NCBI RefSeq assembly: GCF_000745485.1
Contig: NZ_JQJK01000009.1
Coordinates: 62,001-126,000, forward strand
Direction of reading: 5' to 3'
DNA length: 64,000 nt
DNA from: Methanobacterium veterum
Lineage (GTDB): Archaea > Methanobacteriota > Methanobacteria > Methanobacteriales > Methanobacteriaceae
How positions within the stretch are numbered: the first letter of the stretch is position 1; each line of letters starts with the position of its first letter. The translations under genes were made by a program, and so were the position numbers. Positions 32,213 through 41,018 of this stretch are shown in pieces. Under the pieces are notes generated by a model. The model worked only from the letters and a program-made list of their open reading frames with translations, did no database searches and was not told the DNA's origin.

Positions 32213-32731
32213 TTGCCAAGGATTATAAAATTTATATTTTTCCTATTACTCTTCGGGATAATTTTTGAAGCAGGACTTTTAAGCTCGTATACTATAGTAA
32301 CTTCCCAACCCCCCGATGTTGGAAAAGTCATAGATATGCAGGTCAGTAAACTAACTGCTATTTGGGACAGTATAGGCATAGGTTCAAAAGTAAGCATCGC
32401 TAAAACATACAACGTTACAAACGTAGATCCGGTTTCACAGGCTCTTAAAAGCAAAACTCAGCTTGATGGAATTAATATTGACACAATATCTGCCATAATA
32501 GTTAGCTCAAGCGGCGGTAACGTAAATGTGACTATTTCAGCAACAGGGTATAAGGAAAATGAAACAACTGCAAATAGTTCCAATACTGCTTTTACAAGTG
32601 GACAAATAGTAATAAGTCCAAGCGCAACCTATAATTTGACTGCAACAGCAACTGGAGAGCAGAAAACAAAAGGTATAGCAGTGGATGTTAACACAATCAG
32701 GATAACATCACTTAAGCAAATAAAATCTTAA
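32213..32731 (+). CDS. Membrane-anchored extracellular hypothetical protein
   Basis: Protein of 172 residues with one N-terminal hydrophobic segment (FIFFLLLFGIIFEAGLL) that may be an uncleaved anchor, then an extracellular part rich in Thr, Ser and Asn with several N-glycosylation sequons (NVT, NETT, NLT). The outer part looks all-beta. The start is TTG 32213 with AAGGTGATA upstream. It is divergent from polB (147 bp apart) and 82 bp ahead of cobJ, so it could lead a two-gene unit. No family is recognised. Confidence 0.7.
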   Translation: MPRIIKFIFFLLLFGIIFEAGLLSSYTIVTSQPPDVGKVIDMQVSKLTAIWDSIGIGSKVSIAKTYNVTNVDPVSQALKSKTQLDGINIDTISAIIVSSSGGNVNVTISATGYKENETTANSSNTAFTSGQIVISPSATYNLTATATGEQKTKGIAVDVNTIRITSLKQIKS

Positions 32732-32813
32732 AATAGAATGATTAGTTTAAGTTAAAGCTTAAACTAACTATATTTTTTATAAAGAATAATTAATTTTTTA
32801 ACATGGTGATTCG

Positions 32814-33875
32814 ATGATCAGCGTTATAGGCATAGGACCTTCCAGAGAAGACATGAGTATAAGGGCTTTAAATGCAATTAAGAACTGCGAAGTTATAATC
32901 GCTTATAAAGCTTACATAAAACCCATAGAAGACCTGCTCGATGGGAAAGAAATAATTAAAAAGGGAATGGGCGATGAAATAGAACGAGCTGAAATAGCCA
33001 TACAAAAGTCAAGGGAAGGTAAGAATGTTGCAATTATAAGTTCTGGAGATCCCGGCGTATTTGGAATGGGAAATGTTATTTTTCAATTAATTGGCAAGTA
33101 CAGTGACATTGAAGTGGAAGTTATACCGGGTGTAACTGCAGCAACCTTTGCAGCGTCCAAACTCGGAGCACCTCTCCACGATTTTGCAGTTATAAGTTTA
33201 AGTGATATTTTAACCCCATTATCTGAAATAAAAAGAAAAGTAGAGTTTGCATCAAAAGGGGACTTTGTAATTGCCATATACAATCCAAAGAGTAAAACAA
33301 GGAAAGAACCATTTAATGAAGCTTACAGGGTCTTACTTGAAAACAAAAAACCATCTACTCCTGTTGGGATAGTGAAAAGTGGAGATAATGGAGTAGATAC
33401 TACAGTAACAACACTTGGAGAACTTAAAAATCATGAAATAAACATGTCTACAACTGTAATTATTGGAAATTCCATGACTTATGTTCAGGATGGATATATG
33501 ATAACTCCAAGGGGTTATATGATCCGATCAGATATACATCCACTTTCAAAAGAATTTTATGAGCACTTTTTAGAGGGCGAAATAGTTGAAGGTCCTAATT
33601 TAGAATGTGAATATTATCCATGTCATGAAGAGGGACAGAGCTGTACTTTCTGTTACTGTCCATTTTATCCATGTGGAGATAGTTCTACGGGGGGCAAATG
33701 GATAAAAGATAAAGGAGTCTGGAGCTGCCAGGACTGCACATGGATCCATGAGGATAAAGTAGTTAAATGTATCCTGGAGAAATTCCCCGAAATTGTTAAA
33801 GAAGTAGATGACCTTAAAAAAAGAAAAAAGGATCTCTTGAAGTTAAGAAGGGAATGCATTCAAAGGGTAGGATAA
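32814..33875 (+). CDS. cobJ: Cobalt-precorrin-3/factor III C17-methyltransferase with Cys-rich C-terminal domain
   Basis: SAM-dependent enzyme of 353 residues that methylates C17 and contracts the ring in anaerobic corrinoid synthesis (CbiH). The tetrapyrrole-methylase core has VIGIGPS at the N-terminus, [11 protein letters not shown] (about 76-86) and [16 protein letters not shown]. After residue 260 comes an extra domain with nine Cys at 265, 270, 277, 280, 282, 287, 305, 308 and 319, resembling the small cysteine-rich domain fused to this enzyme in methanogens; it could hold a metal or Fe-S centre. GGTGATT supports the ATG at 32814. The coiled, Lys-rich end is [17 protein letters not shown]. 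Confidence 0.9.
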   Translation: MISVIGIGPSREDMSIRALNAIKNCEVIIAYKAYIKPIEDLLDGKEIIKKGMGDEIERAEIAIQKSREGKNVAIISSGDPGVFGMGNVIFQLIGKYSDIEVEVIPGVTAATFAASKLGAPLHDFAVISLSDILTPLSEIKRKVEFASKGDFVIAIYNPKSKTRKEPFNEAYRVLLENKKPSTPVGIVKSGDNGVDTTVTTLGELKNHEINMSTTVIIGNSMTYVQDGYMITPRGYMIRSDIHPLSKEFYEHFLEGEIVEGPNLECEYYPCHEEGQSCTFCYCPFYPCGDSSTGGKWIKDKGVWSCQDCTWIHEDKVVKCILEKFPEIVKEVDDLKKRKKDLLKLRRECIQRVG

Positions 33876-34491
33876 TTTAACATATATTACCTTTTTATTT
33901 TTGATTCAGTATTTTTAAAATTGAATTTTTTTTGTTTACTTGCCTTAAATAAAGTAAAAGCTAATTTACCACTCGTTTTGTTTAAATTTTAGTTATATGC
34001 CATGTAGTTTTTAAGTTATATTTCATTTTTTATATTTTTATAGAATTCTTCTTGGAGATATAAGAGTCAATTAGAGGGTTTAAATCCTTCTATTTTAAAT
34101 ATACCAACTTCACCATGTTTAAGTGTCACAAAAAAGATTAAAAATTTTGATACAACAAAAACGAAGTTTTTATCAGTTTCAATTTTTTGGAGTCAAAACT
34201 ATAAAGTTTTGACAGTTTTTGAAACACAAAAATTCTTTGAATTTTTGACTGCCGTCGAAAAATTAAAACTTGCAAAACCGAAGGTTTTGTGCTCCAAAAA
34301 ACTTTCGGTTTTTTGAGAGATTTTTCGATACGTCAAAATCAGAGATTTTGACAGTTTTTCGTGCCACAAAAATTCTCCGAATTTTTGACTGCCGTCGAAA
34401 AATTTTCAATTTTTCGGGCGTCAAAACTATGAAGTTTTGACAGTTAAAAAAACTTATTATTAATTTTAACCATAGTATTAAAAGTGATAAA
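33876..34491. other. Spacer with hairpin island before the DUF488 gene
   Basis: The first 240 bases are plain AT-rich sequence with no gene. From about 34120 to 34450 the spacer is filled with hairpin units, listed separately. A long minus-strand frame over 34263-34712 is produced by the hairpins and is not considered a gene. Confidence 0.6.
34120..34450. repeat. Hairpin island 2
   Basis: At least nine short inverted repeats in 330 bp: AAAAAC-GAA-GTTTTT (34157-34171), GTCAAAACT-ATAA-AGTTTTGAC (34192-34213), CAAAAATTC-TTT-GAATTTTTG, CAAAACC-GAA-GGTTTTG, a CAAAAAAC/GTTTTTTG pair, GTCAAAATC-AGA-GATTTTGAC, CAAAAATTC-TCC-GAATTTTTG, CGAAAAATT-TTC-AATTTTTCG and GTCAAAACT-ATGA-AGTTTTGAC. Stems are perfect and nearly all loops are three or four nt. 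Linkers such as ACTGCCGTCGAAAAATT recur. No gene. Confidence 0.85.
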
Positions 34492-34839
34492 ATGATAAAG
34501 ATAAAAAGGGTGTATGAGTCATCCAGTGAGAATGATGGATTTAGAATTCTTGTTGACAGAATCTGGCCTAGGGGAGTATCCAAGGAAAAGGCTGATCTAG
34601 ATGCTTGGATGAAAGAGATTGCACCAACCAATGATCTAAGAAAATGGTTTTCGCATGACCCTAAGAAGTGGAACGAATTTGAAAATAGGTATAAAAACGA
34701 ACTAAAAAACAAAAGTGAGCTAATTAATGAAATAAAGGATATAGAAAAAGATAAAGGTAAAGTAACTTTAATTTACTCTGCAAAAGATAAAGAGCACAAT
34801 AATGCAGTTGTGCTTGAGCATACACTCAGAAAATTATAG
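34492..34839 (+). CDS. DUF488 family protein
   Basis: Soluble protein of 115 residues matching the short DUF488 family: [10 protein letters not shown] at the start, then [27 protein letters not shown] sequence (DRIWPRG near residue 22), a helical middle with [12 protein letters not shown] and a final strand VTLIYSAKD followed by HNNAVVLE. The fold and function are not well established. No strong ribosome site is visible (GTGAT-like sequence precedes the ATG at 34492). It stands directly behind a hairpin island and 62 bp before the next gene, with which it may be cotranscribed. Confidence 0.88.
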   Translation: MIKIKRVYESSSENDGFRILVDRIWPRGVSKEKADLDAWMKEIAPTNDLRKWFSHDPKKWNEFENRYKNELKNKSELINEIKDIEKDKGKVTLIYSAKDKEHNNAVVLEHTLRKL

Positions 34840-34901
34840 TTATTTTAATATAAAAAATCAAAATTTTTCTGTTTCTTTACCTGTAGCTTGTTGGTGATAT
34901 C

Positions 34902-35540
34902 ATGAGTGAAAAAATATTGATAACAAATCTTAAAAGTAAAAATAATATTCAAGATGCGGTGTCTGAAGTTAAACCTGATAGGATGATAATTGTATCATCC
35001 AAAAAGGCGAAATTCAGAGATTTTGAGGTTAAAACGGATTATATGAAGATAAAAAATCGATTTGAAGATATTATCCATAAAGCTAATGCAATTTTAAATG
35101 ATGAAGATGATTTTTCAATTATAGTTAGGCCAGATAGAACTGGTGTGTATCTTTTATGGCTTGCCCAAATGCGTTCTTTAAATCCAACATATGTACTAAG
35201 CCATGGAGAACTTCAGCAGCTTCCTATCATCCCTGCAGGTGCGCTTGGTGAGAAAGAGAGTGAAATATTAAAATTAGCTGATTGTCATGGATTTATTGAC
35301 TCTAAATCTATTAATAAAGAATTTGGGATTACTGAAGACAGTGCAAAAGAGTACTTAAAGAAATTATCTGATGTAGGAATTTTAAAGTACTTTGAAACAA
35401 AAGAATTTGAAGCAGGCGAGGAGAAAGCACATGCTTATTACAGTACAGACCTTTTAGAAAAAGGAAAAGAGACCGAAGACTTTTATCTAATGACAGAACT
35501 TGGAAGAATAATGGTTTACATGGCATTAACCAGTGAATAA
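34902..35540 (+). CDS. Predicted regulator: Rossmann-like N-terminal domain plus winged helix
   Basis: Protein of 212 residues. The first 115 residues alternate strands and helices (ILITNLK, DRMIIVSS, FSIIVRPDRTGVYLLWLAQ), suggesting a Rossmann-like or CARF-like sensor fold. From about 120 a helix-turn-helix is likely (LGEKESEILKLADCHG, SINKEFGITEDSAKEYLKKL), followed by a wing (GILKYFETKE) and a C-terminal helix. This layout resembles archaeal CARF-HTH regulators, but no CRISPR genes are nearby and the assignment is inference. TTGGTGATATC precedes the ATG at 34902. Confidence 0.6.
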   Translation: MSEKILITNLKSKNNIQDAVSEVKPDRMIIVSSKKAKFRDFEVKTDYMKIKNRFEDIIHKANAILNDEDDFSIIVRPDRTGVYLLWLAQMRSLNPTYVLSHGELQQLPIIPAGALGEKESEILKLADCHGFIDSKSINKEFGITEDSAKEYLKKLSDVGILKYFETKEFEAGEEKAHAYYSTDLLEKGKETEDFYLMTELGRIMVYMALTSE

Positions 35541-36011
35541 TCTATTAAAATACACACTAAAATAAACATTAAGGCTAGATTTAAGTATCTGGATTAAAAA
35601 TCTTCAAATAAAAAAATAAATCAAAAATTAGTGAATTTAATTATCTAAAATTAAAGGATAAGAGCTTTTGTCTAATTAAAGCTCAATTTCCATAATTTTA
35701 ATAGGCAATAAAAATCCTCAAAAAATTCTATGAATTTTTTGGGACCTACAAAATCTTCGATTTTGCGGTTCAAGAAACGTAGTTTCTTTCAACCTCAAAC
35801 GCGAAGCGTTTGAGCATGCAAAACCAGGGGTTTTGCGGTTACGGAGCTATGCCCCGTAAAAATTGGAAATCAAAGATTTCCAAAGGTTAGAAAATGCAGA
35901 GCAGACAAACACAAAGTGTTTGTTGCCTGCAAAACCTTCAGTTTTGCGGTTCGGGAAACGAAATTTCCCTTAACGTCAAAAACCTGTGATTTTTGACAGC
36001 ATTTTCTAAAA
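35541..36011. other. Spacer between convergent genes, mostly hairpin island
   Basis: The first 170 bases are AT-rich with no gene. From 35715 to the dapF stop the spacer is a hairpin island, listed separately. Confidence 0.6.
35715..36010. repeat. Hairpin island 3 (3' flank of dapF)
   Basis: Units include CAAAAAATTC-TAT-GAATTTTTTG (35719-35741), CAAAATC-TTC-GATTTTG, AAGAAAC-GTA-GTTTCTT, CTCAAACGC-GAA-GCGTTTGAG, CAAAACC-AGG-GGTTTTG, GGAAATC-AAA-GATTTCC and CAAACAC-AAA-GTGTTTG, plus three slightly decayed ones. An outer inverted repeat TAGAAAATGC (35888-35897) with GCATTTTCTA (35999-36008) encloses the right half. The right arm ends two bases before the dapF stop codon, so the island may act as the dapF terminator. 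Confidence 0.85.
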
Positions 36012-36881
36012 TTAAATATTAAGTTCCATTTCCCCGTCGAAGACTAAGACGGCATCCCCTTCCATGAATGCGCCTAAAGTTTCACTATTTTCATAGACAT
36101 TTATTTTAAGATCTCCACCAGGAAGATGTACCAGGACATCGTTATCGAGTTTTCCAAGTTTAAATCCAGCTAATACGCAGGAAGTAGCTCCAGTACCGCA
36201 TGCAAATGTTACGCCAGCGCCACGCTCCCATGTAATCATGTCTATTTCGTTTTTACTTAATATTTTCACGAAATGTACGTTTATTTTCTGTGGAAATGCC
36301 TCATGTGCTTCAATTACAGGACCCATTTCATTTAGAGGCACATCATCAAGATTATCAGTAAATATTACAGCATGAGGATTTCCAACGCTTACTGCACTCA
36401 TTTTAAGCGGATTTCCACCTACAACTAATTCGTCATCAAGAAACTCTTCTTTATCACTTGTCATTGGAATTTCCGATGTTTTGAAGGTTGCGTTACCCAT
36501 ATTAACTTTTGAAGATGCCACTTTTCCATCTTCGATAGTTAACTCTACTTTTTTAGTTCCGCCGAGTGTTTCAACATCTATATTTTCTTTATTTATAACC
36601 CCTTTATCATATACAAACTTGGAAAAACACCTTATTCCATTTCCACACATTTCAGCTTCAGAACCATCTGAATTAAAGATTCTAAACCATATGTCTTCAG
36701 ATGCAGATGGAGTAACGAATATAACTCCGTCAGCTCCAATTGAAAAACCGCGTCTGCAGATTTCTGCTGTAATTTCTGGTTTTTTGTCCTCTGGAATAAT
36801 TTCTTCCTTTGTTTCATCGATTACAATGTAATCGTTTCCAAGTCCGTGCATTTTTGAAAATTTAATTTTTTTTAAACTCAT
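36012..36881 (-). CDS. dapF: Diaminopimelate epimerase
   Basis: Protein of 289 residues that interconverts LL- and meso-diaminopimelate, the precursor of lysine. The two catalytic cysteines are visible: C79 in [11 protein letters not shown] and C228 in [11 protein letters not shown], each in its conserved segment. The N-terminal [12 protein letters not shown] is the family signature. No clear ribosome site is seen upstream of the start codon at 36881. lysA lies 274 bp upstream on the same strand, so lysA and dapF form a lysine pair, the substrate of LysA being made by DapF. Confidence 0.95.
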   Translation of the reverse strand: MSLKKIKFSKMHGLGNDYIVIDETKEEIIPEDKKPEITAEICRRGFSIGADGVIFVTPSASEDIWFRIFNSDGSEAEMCGNGIRCFSKFVYDKGVINKENIDVETLGGTKKVELTIEDGKVASSKVNMGNATFKTSEIPMTSDKEEFLDDELVVGGNPLKMSAVSVGNPHAVIFTDNLDDVPLNEMGPVIEAHEAFPQKINVHFVKILSKNEIDMITWERGAGVTFACGTGATSCVLAGFKLGKLDNDVLVHLPGGDLKINVYENSETLGAFMEGDAVLVFDGEMELNI

Positions 36882-36929
36882 TACTAAGGCCTCGTTGATT
36901 AATAAGATTTTGTTTTTAGTTTTCCTGGA

Positions 36930-37180
36930 TAGATACCTGTTTTTTGAAAGCTTAAGAAATATTTATTTTAAACCCCTAAAGACAGGTTTTTGAAGCGTTA
37001 ATTTAAGTTATGGTGCGTAACGCATTTCATAGTCTTTATTTTAAAAGTTTCATAATAATTGTACATTAATTTAAGTCTCGGGTGCTTCCTAACTCATGTA
37101 CCTACTTTAAAAGCTTTACAATATTGTCTTTTAATTAATGTACAGTAATCTGTGTCTATTTTAAAAGCCTTACAGGCACA
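36930..37180 (-). repeat. Degenerate triplicate of the lysA 3' end
   Basis: Read on the minus strand, the last codons of lysA (TGTAAGGCTTTTAAAATAG, ending at 37156) are followed by two imperfect echoes about 75 bp apart, TTGTAAAGCTTTTAAAGTAG near 37104-37123 and AAACTTTTAAAATAAAG near 37036-37055, each followed by similar AT-rich sequence with TTAATGTAC. It looks like an old tandem amplification of the gene end and its downstream spacer. Confidence 0.5.
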
Positions 37181-38445
37181 TTCTGTTTTGCAAGGACATC
37201 TGCAAAGGTTTCCCTCTCCCTTATAACTTCGCTTTCACCGTCAGTTACAAGCACTTCCGCGGTTTTTGGGCGTGAATTGTACTGTGATGACATTGAAAAT
37301 CCATATGCTCCCGCATTTAAGATCGCAAGTACATCTCCTTCTTCAATTTCAGGCAGTGGTCTGTCCCTTGCAAATAAATCTCCAGATTCACATACATTTC
37401 CAGCAATGTCTATATTCTGGGTAGCTTCTGCTTCTGGCTTGTTTGCAACCACGATGTGATGATATGAACCGTACATTGAAGGACGTAGAAGTGTGTTAAA
37501 ACCAGCATCTACACCTGCAAATTTCCTGTAGCTCTGTTTTATGGTATTTACTTTTGTAAGGAGTGTTGAAGCGTTTCCAACGATATATCTGCCTGGTTCG
37601 AGGTACATTGTAGGTTTTCCGAGGTTGTACTCATTTAATTTGTTTTTAAAGAGTCCTACAATTTCTTTTGAAAAGTGGTCTATGTCAAGTTTGTTTTCAT
37701 GTGGCTCGTATGGAATTCCAAGTCCGCCACCGAAGTCTATAAATTCAAATTTAACTCCTGCTTCTTCGTGTACTTTTCCTGTAATGTCCATAAGGGTTTC
37801 GACTGCGAGCATGAATGGTTCAGGGTCAAGTATTCCAGATCCTATGTGGGTATGAATTCCGACAGGTGTAAATCCGAGATCTTGTGCTAAGCTGTAAACA
37901 TCTGCTGCTTCTTTTTCCATAACACCGAACTTAGATAGTTCACCACCGGTTATGCAGTGTTCGTGGTGTCCAGCACCTACCATTGGGTTTACCCTGAATG
38001 ATATCCTGACTTTTTCAGGGTCTGTTAATTTTGAAAGCCTTTTAAGGGCTGAAATTGAATCCAGGTTGATTGTAACACCTGATGATACTGCGAATTTAAG
38101 TTCTTCATCAGTAACGTTGTTCCCTGTGTATAAGATCCTTTCAGGTTCAAATCCTGCAAGGAGTGAGGTATACACTTCTCCAGGGGACACTGCATCAATA
38201 CAGCTTCCTTCCTGTTCCAGTATTCTCATTACTGCAAGGTTTGTATTAGCTTTACAGGCGTAAAATATCTTAAAGTCTTCGTACTGGCTGGAAAATGCGT
38301 TGTACAGCCTGTTGTAATTATCCCTTATTTTCATCTCGTCTATAACGTAAAGAGGGGTGTCATATTTTTCTGTGAGTTCTACAGCATCTGCTCCACCGAT
38401 GCTTAAATTTCCTTTTTCATTTGTTTTAAGATCAAATTGCATCAT
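37156..38445 (-). CDS. lysA: Diaminopimelate decarboxylase
   Basis: PLP enzyme of 429 residues that converts meso-diaminopimelate to lysine. An alanine-racemase-like barrel carries the PLP lysine K65 (FYACKANTN), the phosphate-binding [10 protein letters not shown] and the subunit-crossing CESGD of the C-terminal beta domain. GGAGAG upstream supports the ATG at 38445; the frame stays open to 38550 through a hairpin island, but that extension is not protein-like. The C-terminus VPVRLLK is echoed in the downstream spacer. Confidence 0.95.
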   Translation of the reverse strand: MMQFDLKTNEKGNLSIGGADAVELTEKYDTPLYVIDEMKIRDNYNRLYNAFSSQYEDFKIFYACKANTNLAVMRILEQEGSCIDAVSPGEVYTSLLAGFEPERILYTGNNVTDEELKFAVSSGVTINLDSISALKRLSKLTDPEKVRISFRVNPMVGAGHHEHCITGGELSKFGVMEKEAADVYSLAQDLGFTPVGIHTHIGSGILDPEPFMLAVETLMDITGKVHEEAGVKFEFIDFGGGLGIPYEPHENKLDIDHFSKEIVGLFKNKLNEYNLGKPTMYLEPGRYIVGNASTLLTKVNTIKQSYRKFAGVDAGFNTLLRPSMYGSYHHIVVANKPEAEATQNIDIAGNVCESGDLFARDRPLPEIEEGDVLAILNAGAYGFSMSSQYNSRPKTAEVLVTDGESEVIRERETFADVLAKQNVPVRLLK

Positions 38446-38751
38446 AAATCTCTCCATTTCCCAAAAACTTGTTTTTGGGCGCAAATTATCAACTATGATT
38501 TTTATGCAAGAAAAATTCAAAGCATTTCTAGCTTTGATTTGCAATATCAAAACTTTCAGTTTTGATAACTTCGATTTTGGAATTCCAAAAAAGAAGTAAA
38601 CATTAAATTTATTCTCTTCTTACTATAAAAAGTGTTTTATGTTGAGGTTGAAAAAATGGAAAATTCAGTGGAATTTATGATATTTATTGAAAAATATTGT
38701 TTTAAAAATAGATACTGTAGAACAAAAGTTAAAAATGGAAATAATCCATTT
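38446..38751. other. Spacer between argD and lysA
   Basis: The half next to lysA is hairpin island 4. The rest, about 150 bases, is AT-rich with no gene; a T-rich stretch downstream of the argD stop could terminate it. Confidence 0.55.
38457..38590. repeat. Hairpin island 4 (lysA leader)
   Basis: CCCAAAAAC-TT-GTTTTTGGG at 38460-38479 and TATCAAAACT-TTC-AGTTTTGATA at 38545-38567 are perfect. Between them GCAAAT (38481) pairs with ATTTGC (38537), enclosing CAAAGC (38518) with GCTTTG (38531). The island begins four bases beyond the Shine-Dalgarno sequence of lysA, so in the transcript it would form a folded 5' leader. Confidence 0.8.
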
Positions 38752-39927
38752 TTAAGAAAGATCACTTAAAATAGTCTCTAAAACACATGTAACAGTGTCT
38801 ATCTGACCTTTATCTATGTTAAGCGGCGGTACAAACCTTAAAACATTGCCTGCTGTACAGTTTATAAGAATACCCTGGTCTCTGGCAGTGGTCACGATAT
38901 CTGAACAGTCAATGTCAATTTCCATTCCTATCATTAGGCCTTCACCACGCACATCTTCTACAATGCCGTACAGTTTTTTCTGTTCATTGAGTTTGTATTT
39001 AAGGTATTCTCCCATTTCTTTTGCTTTCTGAGTGAGGTTTTCTTCAATTATGGTTTCAATACTGGCTTTTGCAGCTGCACATGCAAGTGGGTTTCCACCG
39101 AAGGTTGCTGCGTGGTCTCCGGGTTCAAATGCGTCTGCTACTTCTTTCTGTGCGAGTACACCCCCTATGGGGAACCCTCCACCTAAAGCCTTAGCAACGG
39201 TAGTTATGTCTGGAGTTACACCGAAAAGGTCGGATGCAAACATTTCTCCAGTCCTTCCAAACCCAGTCTGCACTTCGTCGAAGATCAGGAGAACATCATT
39301 TTCATCACAGAGCTCTTTAAGTTCTTTTAAATAACTTTCTGGAGGTACTATAACTCCTCCTTCGCCCTGTATTGGCTCAACTAGAACTGCAGCTGTGTCA
39401 TCAGTTATGGTTTCTGAAACTGCTTCAATATCACCAAAAGGAACATGTGTAAATCCTGGAGATAATGGTTCGAATCCCTTTTTGTATTTATGCTGGCCTG
39501 TAGCTGTAATCATGGCGAGGGTTCGCCCGTGGAATGAGTTTTCCATGGCAATTATTTCGCCGTTTCCTGTAAATTTCCGTGCAAGTTTCACGGCCCCTTC
39601 GTTTGCTTCTGCACCGCTGTTACAGAAGAATGCTTTGTCATGCGGAGAAACCTCTGTAAGTAATTTGGCTAATTCTACCTGCTCCTGTGTATAATAGATA
39701 TTGGAGCAGTGAATCATCTTTTTAGCCTGGTTACATATGGCCTCTACAACCTTTGGATGTGAATGTCCTACGTTGTTTACGGCAATCCCTGCAAAACAGT
39801 CAATATATGTTTTACCTTCCACGTCCCAAACCACAGATCCCTGTCCCTTTGCAAGGGCTAAAGGATACCGTCCATATGTTTGCATGACGTATTCTTTATC
39901 TAAAGCCATAATTTCTTCCGTATTCAT
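38752..39927 (-). CDS. argD: Acetylornithine aminotransferase
   Basis: Class III PLP aminotransferase of 391 residues that makes N-acetylornithine for arginine and may also serve lysine synthesis. Visible are the cofactor site [16 protein letters not shown] (about 103-118), [12 protein letters not shown] (216-227) with its conserved Asp, and the PLP lysine K246 in [22 protein letters not shown] supports the ATG at 39927; the longer frame to 39984 enters a hairpin island. It lies upstream of lysA on the same strand with 306 bp between. Confidence 0.93.
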   Translation of the reverse strand: MNTEEIMALDKEYVMQTYGRYPLALAKGQGSVVWDVEGKTYIDCFAGIAVNNVGHSHPKVVEAICNQAKKMIHCSNIYYTQEQVELAKLLTEVSPHDKAFFCNSGAEANEGAVKLARKFTGNGEIIAMENSFHGRTLAMITATGQHKYKKGFEPLSPGFTHVPFGDIEAVSETITDDTAAVLVEPIQGEGGVIVPPESYLKELKELCDENDVLLIFDEVQTGFGRTGEMFASDLFGVTPDITTVAKALGGGFPIGGVLAQKEVADAFEPGDHAATFGGNPLACAAAKASIETIIEENLTQKAKEMGEYLKYKLNEQKKLYGIVEDVRGEGLMIGMEIDIDCSDIVTTARDQGILINCTAGNVLRFVPPLNIDKGQIDTVTCVLETILSDLS

Positions 39928-40364
39928 TAAATCACCTTTGTAATCAAAAACCCTCGAAAAATCTCTGATTTTTCGGGGCACCAAAAAATACTCCGCAAAT
40001 CCTACGGATTTTCGAGAGATTTTTTGAGTGAGTATAAAATTTTATTATCTAATTGAAATTTATTTTACCAAATTAATTTGTTCTGTGCACTATTAAATCA
40101 TCCGGAAAATTTGGAAATTTATGGATTTAAAAAATTAAACAGATTTTAAATTAAGCAGTATCATTTTTTTAAGTACATTTTAAAGACTAAATGTAGTTAA
40201 GTTCATATATTATATGATAAAATATTTATCTCAATATCTCGTCAAACATTAGTGTTAATGAGTTACCCGAAAGTATCCTTGAATTGGAATTACTTTCTAA
40301 AAATTGAATTTATACTTTTTAAAACTTCTTACTTGATTATAAATTAATCGATGGTGAAAAAAAA
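39928..40364. other. Divergent spacer argD / cyclophilin with a small hairpin island and a dyad
   Basis: Next to argD lies hairpin island 5. The middle 230 bases are AT-rich with no gene. An inverted repeat GAAAGTA (40269-40275) with TACTTTC (40291-40297) stands just upstream of a TATA-like box (TTTATACTTTTTAAA, about 40308-40322) and may be an operator or BRE-linked element of the cyclophilin gene. Confidence 0.5.
39945..40030. repeat. Hairpin island 5 (argD leader)
   Basis: CGAAAAATC-TCT-GATTTTTCG at 39955-39975 is perfect, and AAATCC-TAC-GGATTT follows near 39997-40011; CAAAAAAT and ATTTTTTG arms enclose the second. It starts about 15 bp upstream of the argD ribosome site on the minus strand. 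Confidence 0.75.
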
Positions 40365-40790
40365 ATGAAAAAAGCAATAATTGAAACTGATAAAGGGAAT
40401 ATAGAACTTGTACTTTTTGATAAAGAAGCTCCAAATACAGTAGCTAACTTTGAAAAGCTTGCAAAAGAAGGATTTTACAATGGTCTGACATTCCACAGGG
40501 TGATTCCTAATTTTGTCATCCAGGGTGGATGTCCTAAAGGAAATGGAACTGGTGGACCGGGTTACACTATAAAATGTGAAATAAACCCTCACAAACACGG
40601 TGCAGGGGCTCTTTCCATGGCTCACGCAGGTAAAGACACAGGCGGCAGTCAGTTTTTCATTACCCATTCTCCACAGCCGCACCTTGACGGAGTACACACT
40701 GTTTTTGGTAAAGTCGTTAAAGGAATGGATGTTGTAAACAAAATAAAACAGAACGACGTAATGAATAAGGTTACTGTCTTTGACGAATAA
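40365..40790 (+). CDS. Cyclophilin-type peptidyl-prolyl cis-trans isomerase
   Basis: Cytosolic single-domain cyclophilin of 141 residues, slightly shorter than typical. The catalytic and ligand-binding residues are in [13 protein letters not shown] (Arg and Phe near 45-50) and [16 protein letters not shown]. It speeds proline isomerisation in folding proteins. The start ATG at 40365 follows GGTGAAAAAAAA. It is monocistronic and preceded by a possible operator. Confidence 0.95.
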   Translation: MKKAIIETDKGNIELVLFDKEAPNTVANFEKLAKEGFYNGLTFHRVIPNFVIQGGCPKGNGTGGPGYTIKCEINPHKHGAGALSMAHAGKDTGGSQFFITHSPQPHLDGVHTVFGKVVKGMDVVNKIKQNDVMNKVTVFDE

Positions 40791-41018
40791 CTTTATTTCA
40801 ATTACTTTTTATTTTAAGATAATTAGACCTCTTATAAGTATTTAGAACGTGAATTTATTTGTTTTGATTGATTTTAGCGCGATTAATGGATAATATGTTT
40901 TTAAATATAAATAAATGGTTGAATTTTAAAGGATCAGCATGTTCAAAAAATTTATTAGAAACTTATTATATAAAATAAAGTTAAATAGAGCCTTATTTCA
41001 TATTCAGGTGAAACTGTT

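Noticed and set aside
34263..34712. Minus-strand frame of 149 codons over hairpin island 2 and the DUF488 gene
   Set aside because: It is antisense to a good family member and its N-terminal half is hairpin sequence read as Phe/Ser/Lys-rich peptide.
37541..39943. Several plus-strand frames across lysA and argD
   Set aside because: All are antisense to genes with complete catalytic motifs and have low-complexity Ser/Phe-rich translations.
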